64,000 nt of DNA from CAYVFC01 sp964450715 (GCA_964450715.1 CAYVFC010000013.1:24760-88759); one strand, 5' to 3'. Positions 1 through 9,102 are shown, numbered from the stretch's first letter. The notes: generated by a model not told the origin, from the letters alone. Translations and numbers: made by a program.

Positions 1-206
1 CGGAAAGGGCGGGAACGGCCGGAAGGCGAGCCGTCGGGCCGCCTAGCAGCGAACGGACCGGAGGAGTCGGCGCTCGCGGCGAGCGGGTCGCCTTTCCGCG
101 GGCGGCGCGAGTGTCGGGCAGCGAGGCGCCTGGGCCGGTCGGCGGATCGCCTCGGCCGTCGAGCACCGCCGACTGCGAGGTCCGGCGGTCGCCCCGCCGC
201 TTGCCC

Positions 207-245
207 GCGCGGGAATCACCGCCGGTCGGTCGGTGATTCCCGCGC
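207..245. terminator. Perfect 15-bp stem-loop
   Basis: A perfect 15-bp inverted repeat (207-221 and 231-245) encloses a 9-base loop. No T-run follows either arm, so it is not a textbook intrinsic terminator. The first 333 bases hold no gene I can support, so this may close an upstream transcript lying outside the window, or sit in the leader of the lipoprotein gene at 334. Confidence 0.35.
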
Positions 246-333
246 CGCTTCGCTCGGCCTCGCCCCGTCGCCATGCGTTGCGTCGCCAGCGCGTCTCGTC
301 TATCGTACGCGCAGAACGAAAGGGGAGAAGGCC

Positions 334-879
334 ATGATCAGCACATTGAGAACCGCAGCCACGACCATACTATTGGTGACCGCGCTCGCCTGCGGGGGCA
401 GCACCGCCTCGGTGAAGCAGGGGCCCATGCCCGAGGGCGGAACCTTCACCGGCGTATACCATTCCCCCCAGTACGGCGAGATGCACCTGGTCCAGACCGG
501 CGAGCAGGTGGTCGGCGAGTACACCAAGGATGAGCGTGCGGGCAAGATCAACGGAACCGCCGAGGGCAACGTCCTGCACTTCGAGTGGGTCGAGACCCGC
601 AAGCTGGTTTCCAACAAGCCCACGGTGACGAAGGGCAGGGGATACTTCCAGTACATGATCGACGCGGCGAACGACGATCACGTCCTCAAGGGCGAGTGGG
701 GCCACGGCGATGACGAGACCGGAGGCGGTCCCTGGAACGCCTGGAAGTCCAAGCGCAGTCAGCCCGAGCTTTCCTCGGACAGCGACTCGTCCGGAGACGA
801 GAGCTACGACGATCTCGAGGACGATGAATCGGACTACGACTCGGACGCCGAGGAAGAAGAGCTCGACGATATCCTGTGA
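334..879 (+). CDS. Small lipoprotein with acidic tail
   Basis: This 181-residue protein is predicted to be a lipoprotein of unknown function. The N-terminus has a short charged region, a hydrophobic stretch and a lipobox ending in Leu-Ala-Cys at about residue 20, followed by a Gly/Ser linker. The middle (about 35-125) is a compact beta-rich segment without a family I recognise. The last 45 residues are almost only Asp, Glu and Ser, which suggests cation binding or an unstructured tail. The ATG is preceded by a purine-rich AAAGGGGAGAAGG site. The same frame stays open back to base 1, but the lipoprotein signal fixes the start. It is followed by the DHH gene after 40 bases and may be cotranscribed. 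Confidence 0.75.
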   Translation: MISTLRTAATTILLVTALACGGSTASVKQGPMPEGGTFTGVYHSPQYGEMHLVQTGEQVVGEYTKDERAGKINGTAEGNVLHFEWVETRKLVSNKPTVTKGRGYFQYMIDAANDDHVLKGEWGHGDDETGGGPWNAWKSKRSQPELSSDSDSSGDESYDDLEDDESDYDSDAEEEELDDIL

Positions 880-919
880 AGAAGGGCGAGCGGAGCGGCG
901 AAGGCAGTCACGCCCGGCA

Positions 920-1897
920 ATGAGCAAGCAGGTCGTCATAGCGTTTCACGGCCACTGTTTTGACGGCATGTGCTCGGCCGCGTTGCTGACCAGATTCCTG
1001 CGCGAGCACGAGAACGAACCCCTCGATTTCTTCTACCGCGGGCTGGATCACCAGTCGGGGGGCTCCTATGTGCCCGAAAAGGCGCTGAACGGGGAGATCA
1101 ACGCGGTCGTCGATTTCCGCTACACGACCTCGCCCCGGCTGACCTGGTACTTCGACCACCACGTCAGCGGCATCATGGGCGAGGAGGAGATGAGCCATTT
1201 CCGCCAGGACACCAGCGGCCGCAAGTTCTTCGACCCGACGAAAGGATCGTGCTGCAGGCTGATCGAGGAGATCGCGGGGGGTCGATTCGGCATCCGTCTC
1301 GACGACCTGCAAGAGGTCGTGCACTGGGCCGACATCATCGACAGCGCCCGCTTTGCAGACGCCGCTACCGCCGTGGCGCTCGAGCAGCCGGCGCTCCAGC
1401 TCATGACCGTGGTCGAGGCGCACGGCAACGACCGGTTCCTGGCCAAGCGTATCCGGCGGCTGGCCGAGGGGACGTCCCTCGAGGAGCTGGCCGGGGAAAA
1501 GCGGATCCAAAAGCTCTTCCGGCCGCTGTTCAATGCACACCAGAAGACCTGTCAGATCATCCGCGAGAAGGCGGAGTTCCGCTCCGGGGTCGTTCATTTC
1601 GACCTGGCCGATTCGGGGCGCGACCGCTACAACAAGTTCATTCCATACTGGATCTACCCGGACGCGAAGTACTGCGTGGCCGTGCTGGCCAGTGCTACCC
1701 GCGCCAAGGTCTCGGTGGGATCGAATCCCTGGGCCGCCACGCCTCGTAACCACGATATCGCCAGTATCTGTTCCGAGTACGGCGGGGGAGGCCACCCGGC
1801 CGTGGGCGCGGTGACCCTCCGGCCCGACCAGGTCGAGCGCGCTCGCCAGATCGGCAAGGAGATCGCCGCCAGACTGCGCGGCACCGGCGGCGGCTAG
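920..1897 (+). CDS. DHH/DHHA1 family phosphoesterase
   Basis: This is a 325-residue cytoplasmic phosphoesterase of the DHH superfamily, which uses two metal ions to cleave phosphodiester or phosphomonoester bonds. Motif I is HGHCFDGMCSAA near residue 9. A VVDFRY motif and the hallmark DHH (YFDHHVSG) follow near residues 63-80, and the Asp motif is in HWADIID near 137. The C-terminal DHHA1 substrate domain ends in the glycine-rich GGGGHPAVG near 292. Length and order fit NrnA-like enzymes that degrade nano-RNA or pAp, but substrate cannot be read from sequence. The frame is open upstream to 710. I chose ATG 920 because the conserved fold starts there. It follows the small lipoprotein gene. Confidence 0.88.
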   Translation: MSKQVVIAFHGHCFDGMCSAALLTRFLREHENEPLDFFYRGLDHQSGGSYVPEKALNGEINAVVDFRYTTSPRLTWYFDHHVSGIMGEEEMSHFRQDTSGRKFFDPTKGSCCRLIEEIAGGRFGIRLDDLQEVVHWADIIDSARFADAATAVALEQPALQLMTVVEAHGNDRFLAKRIRRLAEGTSLEELAGEKRIQKLFRPLFNAHQKTCQIIREKAEFRSGVVHFDLADSGRDRYNKFIPYWIYPDAKYCVAVLASATRAKVSVGSNPWAATPRNHDIASICSEYGGGGHPAVGAVTLRPDQVERARQIGKEIAARLRGTGGG

Positions 1898-2676
1898 ATA
1901 CGACCGGGTCGCTTGCCCTCACCATTCTACACATCTTCGAGGGTACCGGGTGAAATGCGGATCTGATTTGCAGGCCGTATTTACCGGATAGCAGCGCGAC
2001 GCTGGCCGGGTGCGGGCAGTCCGGGGCCGGCCGGCGGGAGCGTCCCGCGTGCCACAATCGGCTTCCAACGCGATTCCTCGTGAGACCGATAGCCAGCGCA
2101 TCGCTCGAGCCGGCACGGGTCCGCTCCGTCCAAAGCCGCGCGCATCTGCAATGGTTGCTCCGCTACTTGCTGACCCAGTGCCAGCACCATGGTCTGCAGG
2201 AGCACGATGTCCTTCACAACGGCTGCTGCTTCCAGGAGCTGGTCGGCGCCCGCCTGCTCGACGGGCTCGACCTGCAGATACGCGTGCTGCTACCCCGGTT
2301 CCGCCTCAGGGACGCGTTCTTGGCCGTCGGCCTTCCTCCACGCCAGCTCTCCGCTGCCGAAGCTGCCTCGGTGCGCGCTGCGGGCAGCGCTCGTCTGGCA
2401 GCGGCCGCGGCCCACGCGACGGCGGCCGCATCGAAGCAGCAGCCCGTCCGTCCGATCGTAATAGTTCAGGCCTTGGGCAGCGCGGCGGCCAAGGCGCCCG
2501 AAATAGCTCGGCGCCCAGCCGGGCCGGTGAGGATTGTACTCAGCTACATAAGGTTTGGGTCGGTCGGGCGGGCGCAAGGCCGGCCCCAATGCATGGGGAT
2601 GAAAACCGCGGAAACAACCCTTGGCCGGCCTTCGGGACGTGGACAAACACCGGCGAAGTAGTGTGGCGATCGCGAC
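1898..2676. other. Gene-poor gap, possible decayed DNA
   Basis: No reading frame here looks like a real protein. The open frames are short, overlap each other on both strands and carry no recognisable motif. The only structured feature is the 41-bp repeat at its left edge (1922-1962), which returns inverted at 5887-5927, so the gap may be remnant mobile or duplicated DNA. Confidence 0.4.
1921..1962 (-). repeat. 41-bp dispersed repeat, copy 1
   Basis: The reverse complement of this segment matches 5887-5927 at about 36 of 41 positions (core GCATTTCACCCGGT and GAAGATGTGTAGAA). Both copies lie just after the stop codon of a gene, in opposite orientation. It could be a terminal sequence of an insertion element or a conserved non-coding repeat. 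No coding role is apparent. Confidence 0.6.
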
Positions 2677-2925
2677 TCAGTTGGCGAGCTTGCGAACCTC
2701 GGGGGTACAGGTAGGGGCGTTCAGGGAGGCGAAAACGATGGAGCAGTTCTTCCATTTCGATTCGCGGATGCGGGCGCAAAGCTCGGCCAGATCCTCGTCG
2801 GCATCGACTACCGAGCCTTCCATGGCCTGACCGGTGGTTTCGTCGAATCGGCAGTCGTCAATTGCGACCCACCTGCCGCCGAGACCCTCGTTTTCGCATA
2901 TTTCCTGCCAAGTCATCCTGTTCAT
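2677..2925 (-). CDS. Conserved small protein of unknown function
   Basis: This 82-residue acidic soluble protein has no signal peptide and no known catalytic motif. The strongest support is an ideal Shine-Dalgarno, GGAGGT, five bases before the ATG, and a sequence with normal composition. It begins MNRMTWQEICENE and contains GRWVAIDDCRFDE, then a repeated acidic motif and a Trp/Lys-rich segment. I recall similar short proteins in other myxobacteria-like genomes, annotated as hypothetical. It stands alone between two gene-poor gaps. Function unknown. Confidence 0.65.
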   Translation of the reverse strand: MNRMTWQEICENEGLGGRWVAIDDCRFDETTGQAMEGSVVDADEDLAELCARIRESKWKNCSIVFASLNAPTCTPEVRKLAN

Positions 2926-3574
2926 GGGACCTCCGAACCGCTTTCCAATCGTCCTCGCTCGGTAAGGTACAGGTAGAGCAACTTCCCGGCTGTAAGCTCT
3001 TTCTCTGTCGTCCTCGTCGAGAGAACCGAACGGCGAATCATTCGCTTCGCCCGGTCTCAGGCGACGGAAGGGGCAAACCGCTTATCCAGCCGTGTCGGGG
3101 TTCGCCTGTTATGGAGTCGGTGCGCTATCCGTTCCGTCAACAGCTCCGGTAAAATGTCTCCTAAGCAAACTCAAGTCCAGAGCGCGTATACCAGTGAGCG
3201 TCAACCTATACATCTAGTTTCTCGCAGCGTTTCGGGGAGTCAAGTACCTGAGGTCAACAAATGTAGGGCAATGTAGTAGCTCGAGTGGCTGCCGGATTCA
3301 CACAACCCGTTGAAATCAAAAGGGTTTGATTTGCGCTTCCACTGTAAGCCTTTGAATTCGTTAGACTCTTCATTTTTACTCCCGGTTTTCCCGCACTAGT
3401 CTCAATTCGCGAATTCCGACGTTGGTCGCGCGGCGGGAACTTCAACGGATGTCATCGGATCCGGTTGGGGCGGACCGCGGGCGCGATTGCGATCGATGGG
3501 CGGAGGTGGCATGATCTCGACGCGTTTTCTTTGGGTTTTTCGAAGGCTTAACTTTACCGGAGGTTGGCTTACCG
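2926..3574. other. Gene-poor, lower-GC gap
   Basis: I see no supportable gene. The stretch 3140-3420 is visibly richer in A and T than its surroundings, which may mark promoter DNA for the following lipoprotein gene or a foreign insertion scar. I looked for tRNA-like T-arms and found none. Confidence 0.4.
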
Positions 3575-5770
3575 GTGTTTCCTGGGTTGTATTGCGCCTC
3601 GCGCCGGGCAGTCCGGCTCCTGATGCTGGCGGGTTTGTCACTGGGGTCTGGCTGCTCCGTGGACGTTTCCGTGGTCAAGAGCGGCCCCGGGCCGGAGCCC
3701 GCCGACGAACAAGGCGTGCGCGCCCGCTTCGAGCTGGCCGTGGAGAGGATGTCGTTCGGCTCGATCCCCTGGCCGGACGATCTGTACCTGGACGGCGAGG
3801 GGCGGATAAGCGTCGGTCACCTGCCCGGTGAGGTCAACAACACCTTTCTGCGCTCGTTACGGGAATCGCTGGGCGAACTGGACGGTTTTTCCGCGGTTTC
3901 TCCCGTCTTCTTCTATTTCGACGGAGCCATCGATCCGGAATCGATCGACGATGACAACGTCTTCCTGATGGATTTCGAGACCGGCTCCCCCGAGACTTTC
4001 GAAAGAGTCCCGGTCACGGTTCAGTGGTACGAGCCCGCCTCGCAGCTCGCACTGCGTCCCGCTCGCGGCCACCCTCTGAAGGCGGGACACAAGTACGCCG
4101 CCGTGGTGACCGGAGGAGTCGAAGATCCGGAGGGAAATCCGGTCCGACCGTCCGAGGCGTTCGCCGAGATACGCGACGCCGAGAACGTGCCCGACCGAAC
4201 GCTGAGCGCGGTCGCCTACAACCAGTACGCGCCGGTTCTGTCCGGTCTGAGCGGTCAGGGGATCGATCGCGAGCAGGTCGTCGCCATGGCCGTTTTCACG
4301 GTCCAGAGCTTCGGCAGCGACTTGGAGGACATGCGGCTATTAATAGAGGAGGCAGAGGTATCCGAAAACGCTGTCTCCACGCTCCTGACCGGCGAGGCCC
4401 TGGACCAGGTCCTCGGCTCTGCTGCGGCCGGTGCGGTGGGGCTCGACGCGGCCGGTGGCGCTCCTCACGACCATATCGGTTGGATGGTGCAGGGCAGCTT
4501 TCGCTCCCCCTATCTGCTGTCGCGAACCGCCAACGCTCACGGTCCGATCGAGCGAAACGAGTCCGGAGCGCTTCAGGTCAAGCGGGTCGGTGCGGTGCCG
4601 TTCTCGCTCTGGTTGCCGCGGAGGTTGCCCGAGGCAGGTGACGAGGGTCTGCCGGTGGTGTTGTTCCAGCACGGGCTGGGAGGGGAACGGAGCGATGCCC
4701 TGGTCGTGGCCAACGAGCTCGGCAGCCGCGGTTACGCGGTATTTGCCATCGACGCACCGTTTCACGGGCTGCGGGTGAGCTCCGGGGAGAGCGATAACTG
4801 GAGCCGCTTCACCCTTGCGCGGCAACCGGATGGATTCGGGGACCTGCGGGGCGCGGCGATTATCGACCTGTATGCGGGCGTAGAGGCTTCGGGCGTGGAG
4901 GCGCTGGACTTCAACGGGGACGAGGTGGCGGACTTCCTGCATCCTCTTTATTGGCGGGATGCTACTCGGCAGGCGGTCGTCGATCTGCTCGGCGGATTGC
5001 GGCTGCTGCGAGAAGGTGACTGGAGCGCGCTGGGCGAGCTGGACGGCGAGCTCGCGGAGGTGCGTTTCGATACCTCGCGGATCGGGTTCGTCGGCCTCGA
5101 TCTGGGCGGTCAAATCGGTGCGCTGCTCTCCCTGGTGCAACCCGAGGTCAGCGCCCTGTACCTCGCCCTCTGCAGCGGACACCTGACCGAGGAGCTGGTC
5201 GAGAGCCCGGCCCTGAAACCGCTCTTCGACGGGCTCCTGGACCGGTTCGGGATAAACCCGGCCGAGGTGGATTACGAGACCTACCCCCCCATCTACCGGC
5301 CCGAGCTGGCGGTATGGCAGACGCTGATGGACCGCGCCGACCCCATGGCGTTCGCTCCGGTCGTGCGGCTGCGACCGGTGAGCATCCTGATAGCCATGGC
5401 GCGCAACGACGAGGTCTCGAACAACATCGGGACCGAATCCCTCGGGCGAGCTCTGAACGCGGTGTTCGCCTCCAACAGTACCGCGGCGCCCGGGTTCACG
5501 GACATGCGCGTCGCGCAGGCGCCGGTCTACGGCAACGTGAGGACCGGAAACGAGCGGGTAACCCGCGTGCTGTTCCAGTTCAACCGGGCCACCCACGGTT
5601 TGCTGACGGAAAGCGAAGACGTGTACCGCTGGAAGCATCCCGTCCGAGCGCCTTTCGAGCCGGTGCCGGAAGAGGCGGTGGTCAATCCTATCGGCGAGGC
5701 GCTGGAACAGATGGCCGATTTCTTCGATACCTGGAGCTCCGGCGCTCCCACCGTAGTTTCGCCCGGGTAA
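3575..5770 (+). CDS. Large alpha/beta-hydrolase lipoprotein with Asp at the nucleophile elbow
   Basis: This 731-residue exported protein has a lipobox (LGSGC) near residue 27. Residues about 50-200 look like an Ig-like, Big_5-type domain (SPVFFYFDGAIDPESI, then a TVQWYEP strand). The second half is an alpha/beta-hydrolase core, with the oxyanion-type VLFQHGLGGERSDA near 363 and APFHG after it. The nucleophile elbow near residue 509 reads VGLDLGG, so Asp replaces the Ser usual in GHSLGG lipases of this type. A His candidate lies in RATHGLL near 674. The start is GTG 3575, with GGAGG 11 bases upstream. An internal ATG at 3623 would still leave a lipoprotein signal. The protein is either an Asp-nucleophile hydrolase or inactive. 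Confidence 0.8.
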   Translation: MFPGLYCASRRAVRLLMLAGLSLGSGCSVDVSVVKSGPGPEPADEQGVRARFELAVERMSFGSIPWPDDLYLDGEGRISVGHLPGEVNNTFLRSLRESLGELDGFSAVSPVFFYFDGAIDPESIDDDNVFLMDFETGSPETFERVPVTVQWYEPASQLALRPARGHPLKAGHKYAAVVTGGVEDPEGNPVRPSEAFAEIRDAENVPDRTLSAVAYNQYAPVLSGLSGQGIDREQVVAMAVFTVQSFGSDLEDMRLLIEEAEVSENAVSTLLTGEALDQVLGSAAAGAVGLDAAGGAPHDHIGWMVQGSFRSPYLLSRTANAHGPIERNESGALQVKRVGAVPFSLWLPRRLPEAGDEGLPVVLFQHGLGGERSDALVVANELGSRGYAVFAIDAPFHGLRVSSGESDNWSRFTLARQPDGFGDLRGAAIIDLYAGVEASGVEALDFNGDEVADFLHPLYWRDATRQAVVDLLGGLRLLREGDWSALGELDGELAEVRFDTSRIGFVGLDLGGQIGALLSLVQPEVSALYLALCSGHLTEELVESPALKPLFDGLLDRFGINPAEVDYETYPPIYRPELAVWQTLMDRADPMAFAPVVRLRPVSILIAMARNDEVSNNIGTESLGRALNAVFASNSTAAPGFTDMRVAQAPVYGNVRTGNERVTRVLFQFNRATHGLLTESEDVYRWKHPVRAPFEPVPEEAVVNPIGEALEQMADFFDTWSSGAPTVVSPG

Positions 5771-5886
5771 CGGTTTCGAGTTCGGTTCGAAAGCCGGGAC
5801 GCGAGCCTCTTTCCGGGTTCTCCCCGCTCGGCTCCTGCATCGATTCGACCGGCAAGTTCCTGCTTGCACGCGGTCATCGGGGTAGG

Positions 5887-5927
5887 ACCGCATTTCACCC
5901 GGTGCCCGCGAAGATGTGTAGAACGAT
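5887..5927 (+). repeat. 41-bp dispersed repeat, copy 2
   Basis: This is the inverted partner of 1922-1962, with about five mismatches in 41. It lies in the 252-base gap between the hydrolase lipoprotein and the FHA activator gene, about 95 bases upstream of the latter's start. The two copies bracket 2677-5770. No other copy was seen in the window. Confidence 0.6.
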
Positions 5928-6022
5928 GAGTTTCAGGACTCGCCCCCCGGATCATCGAGTGGAAGGCAAATGCGTACGCAACTCGGAGCGCCTACCGGCC
6001 GATAAGGGGGGCGGAGATATCG

Positions 6023-7669
6023 ATGGACAAGCTCAGACTCTTTTATCGCGGTCGAGTGCTCGGTGAGTACGCCATGGACGCGCGGCCTCTGGCCGTCGGC
6101 AGCGGTCAACACTGCGACATCGTGGTGCACGACCCCGAGGTGGCGGAGCACCAGTGGCTGGTGGTTTCCCGCCGGGGAACGGTCGTGGCGTATGACCTGG
6201 CCCGCAGGCCCCACCGCCGCGCCGCTGCCCGACATCTACCCCCGGACTCGCCGCTGCCCTTGGGACGCGACTGGTCGCTCACCCGCGTGCTCGACGCGCG
6301 CGCGGGGCAGGGCGCCCGTGGCGAGGCCCCGGCCGACCGGTTTGCCCGAACGGGGGTCCGTACATCCGCGGGCCTCGGAGTGCTGGTCGGCTACGGCAGC
6401 AGCGCCCGCTACTACCGGATCGACGACCGCCCGCTGCTGGTAGGCTCGGACGAGGACAACGACATCGTGCTGGCGGACCGGGCGGCCAGCTCCAGGCACT
6501 GCCGGCTGGAGCCGGGCGAAACCGGGCTGCTGGTGCGCGACCTGGGAAGCCTCAACGGCACGCACGTCAACGGTGTCCGGATTCTCTCGGCCCAGCTGGG
6601 CGGGGGCAGCCAGATACGCGTCGGTCGCACCGACCTCCGAGTCGTCGAGCGCGCCGCCGAACCGGCAGGGGAGGCCGCCGGTGTCATAGTCGCCGAGTCT
6701 CTGGCCATGGTCGGCATCGTCGCCGACCTCGAGCGCATGGCCTCGCTCTCCTGGCCGGTGCTGGTCCACGGCGAGAGCGGGACCGGAAAGGAGCGCATCG
6801 CGCGCTCGCTGCACGAAGCCGGGCCGCGCAAGCGGAAGCGTTTCGTGGCGCTCAACGCCGGAGGGCTGCCCCGCGACCTGATCGAATCCGAGCTGTTCGG
6901 ACACGAGCGGGGTGCCTTCACCGGTGCGGTGGCCATCCACCGGGGGGTCTTCGAGCAGGCCGACGGCGGTACGCTCTTTCTCGACGAGATAGGGGAGCTG
7001 CCGCTCGACATGCAGGTCCGACTGCTGCGCGCCATTGAGTCGCAGGAGATCCGTCGCGTGGGAGGCGAGTCCGAGATCGCGGTTGATGTCCGGTTGGTAT
7101 GCGCGACCCATCGCGACCTGCGCGCGCTGGTGGCCGAGAAGAAGTTCCGGCACGACCTCTTCTTCCGTATCGCCCGCCTGCTGATCGAGGTGCCGCCCCT
7201 TCGCTCGCGCCCCGAGGATATCCGAGCGCTGGCCATTCATTTTGTGGCGCAGATCGCACCCGAGGTCGGGCTGCGCCAGCTCTCCGCGGCCGCGCTCGAA
7301 CGCCTGAACGCCTACGCCTGGCCGGGCAACGCGCGCGAGCTGTGCAACGTCCTGTCCGCGGCCTGTGCCGCGACCTCTTCCGACTGCCTGGAGGTGGCGG
7401 ATATCGAGCGAGCGCTCGGCCGCATGACCGGCGGCCGCGATGCAGCAGCCATCAGCCTGGAGACGATCGAGCGAGCGCTAGAGGAGCACGATGGCAACCA
7501 GTCGGCCGCTGCCCGCTCGCTGGGGCTAGCCCGCTCGACCTTGCGGGACCGGCTGAAGCGCGCGCTCACTGGTTCAGGGGGAGTCGTCGGTGACCGAAAC
7601 GACGGCGATCACTCCAGGACGATCTGCATGTACTCCCCGAACTGCTCGGGCGCATCCGGGGCGAAGTAG
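6023..7669 (+). CDS. FHA-domain sigma-54 dependent activator
   Basis: This 548-residue protein is a bacterial enhancer-binding protein that remodels sigma-54 RNA polymerase. It has two N-terminal FHA modules. The first (about 20-75) is degenerate and lacks the Ser-x-x-His and Asn-Gly signatures. The second (about 130-195) is canonical, with SSRH, SLNGTHVNG and a conserved GS. It should read phosphothreonine, probably from a Hanks kinase. The AAA+ domain has Walker A GESGTGKE near 250, intact GAFTGA near 297 and Walker B TLFLDEIGE. A Fis-type helix-turn-helix (NQSAAARSLGLARSTLRDRL) lies near 492-513. About 35 residues of unusual tail follow and overlap the convergent VWA gene by 61 bases. GGAG precedes ATG 6023. 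Confidence 0.92.
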   Translation: MDKLRLFYRGRVLGEYAMDARPLAVGSGQHCDIVVHDPEVAEHQWLVVSRRGTVVAYDLARRPHRRAAARHLPPDSPLPLGRDWSLTRVLDARAGQGARGEAPADRFARTGVRTSAGLGVLVGYGSSARYYRIDDRPLLVGSDEDNDIVLADRAASSRHCRLEPGETGLLVRDLGSLNGTHVNGVRILSAQLGGGSQIRVGRTDLRVVERAAEPAGEAAGVIVAESLAMVGIVADLERMASLSWPVLVHGESGTGKERIARSLHEAGPRKRKRFVALNAGGLPRDLIESELFGHERGAFTGAVAIHRGVFEQADGGTLFLDEIGELPLDMQVRLLRAIESQEIRRVGGESEIAVDVRLVCATHRDLRALVAEKKFRHDLFFRIARLLIEVPPLRSRPEDIRALAIHFVAQIAPEVGLRQLSAAALERLNAYAWPGNARELCNVLSAACAATSSDCLEVADIERALGRMTGGRDAAAISLETIERALEEHDGNQSAAARSLGLARSTLRDRLKRALTGSGGVVGDRNDGDHSRTICMYSPNCSGASGAK

Positions 7670-8793
7670 GCGTCGTCGCTCTCGCCTCGCTCGGCGAGGA
7701 ACGTGTCGGTCTGCCCGGCCGCTGCGATGGACTGCAGCAGCCCGCTCGCCACATCGGAGCCCGGCAGCCCTACTACGTAAGTCTTGATACCGTGCCGGGC
7801 CCACTTGGCGGGGTACTCGGTCAGCAGCCGCATATCGCCGTCGCAGTTGGGCTCGCCGTCGGTGAGCACGACTACCTTGAAAGGACGTTCCAGCACCCCC
7901 TGCGCGCAGGCGCGCGCGATGGCCTGGTCCGCGCGAATGAAGGCGACGCTCATGGGCGTCGAGCCGTCCGGACCGTAGCGCTGCAGGGAGGCTTCCCAGG
8001 CGGCCAGGTAGTCCCCCCCGGGCAGGAAGTCGATCTGCGCGCCGCTCTGCAGGCTGGCCACCTCGCACCCCCGATCCGTCGGAAAGAAGATCGCTCCCAC
8101 CGACAGGTAGCTCTGATAGGGTGTAACCGCCTCGATCATCGTATCGGCGGCCACCTTCCACTTGTTTCTCTGGCCGTCCCAGGGGAAAGCCATGCTCCCC
8201 GACTTGTCGAAGACGAACAGCACCGTGTGCTCCATACCCTCGCTGTCCAGGCTGAACGAGTCGAGCGGATCACCGGAATCGACCTCGACTCCGGAGTCGA
8301 CCGGGTCGTCCCCGGCGACCCCGGCGTCGAGGTCCTGGCTCCCGTACGGCTCCACCCCGCCATCGCTTTCGTCCGCAGCAACGCCTCCGTCCGCGTCGTC
8401 TTCGACCACGATGCCGTGACGCGCCTTGTACTCGGCGCGGTCGGGCGCCGTGCAGGCGAGCGGGTCCAGGTCCACGACCAGGTCTTCCGTCTCGACCCAC
8501 TGGCCCGGCGCGTACTGCGGCAGAGGAGGGGTTCCGGCTGCTCCCGCGAGCGCACCTCCGGCGCCCGCCACGCCCATCTCGATCGACTCCAGCCCGGGAG
8601 GCGACGCCAGGTCGGTTCCGCCGACCCCTCCGCTCGCGTTCAATCCTTCCAGCGCCTCGGAGGGGTCATCGATGTTCACCCAGCAGCCGCCGAGGCCTAG
8701 GAGCGAAAGCAGCGTTACCGCGGCCGTGCATAAACGGCCGGTATCGACCCAAAAAGAACGGCGGGGATGTAGGGTTCCGGTAGTTGCATTCAT
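7609..8793 (-). CDS. VWA-domain lipoprotein
   Basis: This is a 394-residue secreted lipoprotein. The signal contains a hydrophobic stretch and a LGGC lipobox. Residues about 40-185 are a low-complexity Asp/Gly/Ser/Val-rich linker. The von Willebrand A domain starts near 187 with FVFDKSGSM, the DxSxS metal-binding motif, and continues with DGSTPMS and LTDGEPNCDGD, completing a MIDAS site. Such domains mediate metal-dependent protein binding, often at the cell surface. I place the start at ATG 8793, because GAGGAGGAG lies about six bases upstream. The frame opens 21 bases earlier. It converges on the FHA activator gene, with a 61-base overlap. Confidence 0.88.
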   Translation of the reverse strand: MNATTGTLHPRRSFWVDTGRLCTAAVTLLSLLGLGGCWVNIDDPSEALEGLNASGGVGGTDLASPPGLESIEMGVAGAGGALAGAAGTPPLPQYAPGQWVETEDLVVDLDPLACTAPDRAEYKARHGIVVEDDADGGVAADESDGGVEPYGSQDLDAGVAGDDPVDSGVEVDSGDPLDSFSLDSEGMEHTVLFVFDKSGSMAFPWDGQRNKWKVAADTMIEAVTPYQSYLSVGAIFFPTDRGCEVASLQSGAQIDFLPGGDYLAAWEASLQRYGPDGSTPMSVAFIRADQAIARACAQGVLERPFKVVVLTDGEPNCDGDMRLLTEYPAKWARHGIKTYVVGLPGSDVASGLLQSIAAAGQTDTFLAERGESDDAYFAPDAPEQFGEYMQIVLE

Positions 8794-8943
8794 ATGCTTC
8801 TCCTCCTCACCCACTAAATCCCGCGGAAGCGGAGATGAGAACCGGGAATTCGTCCGTCGATCGCCGGAACCGCGGTGTCCCGCGGGTTGCCTTTCGTCCG
8901 ACTGTACGAATCCGAAATGGAGGTGATCCGGACCGTCAGCTTT

Positions 8944-9102
8944 AGCGTCCGTGACAAAATAACTCGATCAGGTTTCGGAGCGCGACGGCCCCGGATGCAA
9001 GGCGCGACGACGAGGAATATTGGGGATATTTCGAGGAGGAGCAACGCAGCAGACGGGGCCGTCCCGCCCGAAAGATGGATGAGTTATTTTGTCACGGACG
9101 CT
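8944..9102. mobile_element. Miniature inverted-repeat element, copy A
   Basis: A 159-bp element is bounded by perfect 22-bp terminal inverted repeats (8944-8965 and 9081-9102; GCGTCCGTGACAAAATAACT). TTA lies at both edges (8942-8944 and 9102-9104), consistent with a short target duplication. It codes for nothing. Its core (GATGCAAGG, then ATTTCGAGGAGGA and GGGGCCGTCCCGCCCGAAAGA) is shared with 38075-38224. Its right end coincides with the stop codon of the ATPase gene. Confidence 0.8.

Noticed and set aside
1..333. A frame open from base 1 into the lipoprotein at 334
   Set aside because: High GC keeps frames open by chance. The lipoprotein signal and ribosome site at 334 define the real start.
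3140..3420. A possible tRNA or phage attachment site in AT-richer DNA
   Set aside because: No cloverleaf or T-arm sequence could be found, and there is no integrase gene.
4340..5893. A 517-residue minus-strand frame
   Set aside because: It lies opposite the hydrolase lipoprotein and shows the Arg/His/Pro-rich composition of an antisense frame.
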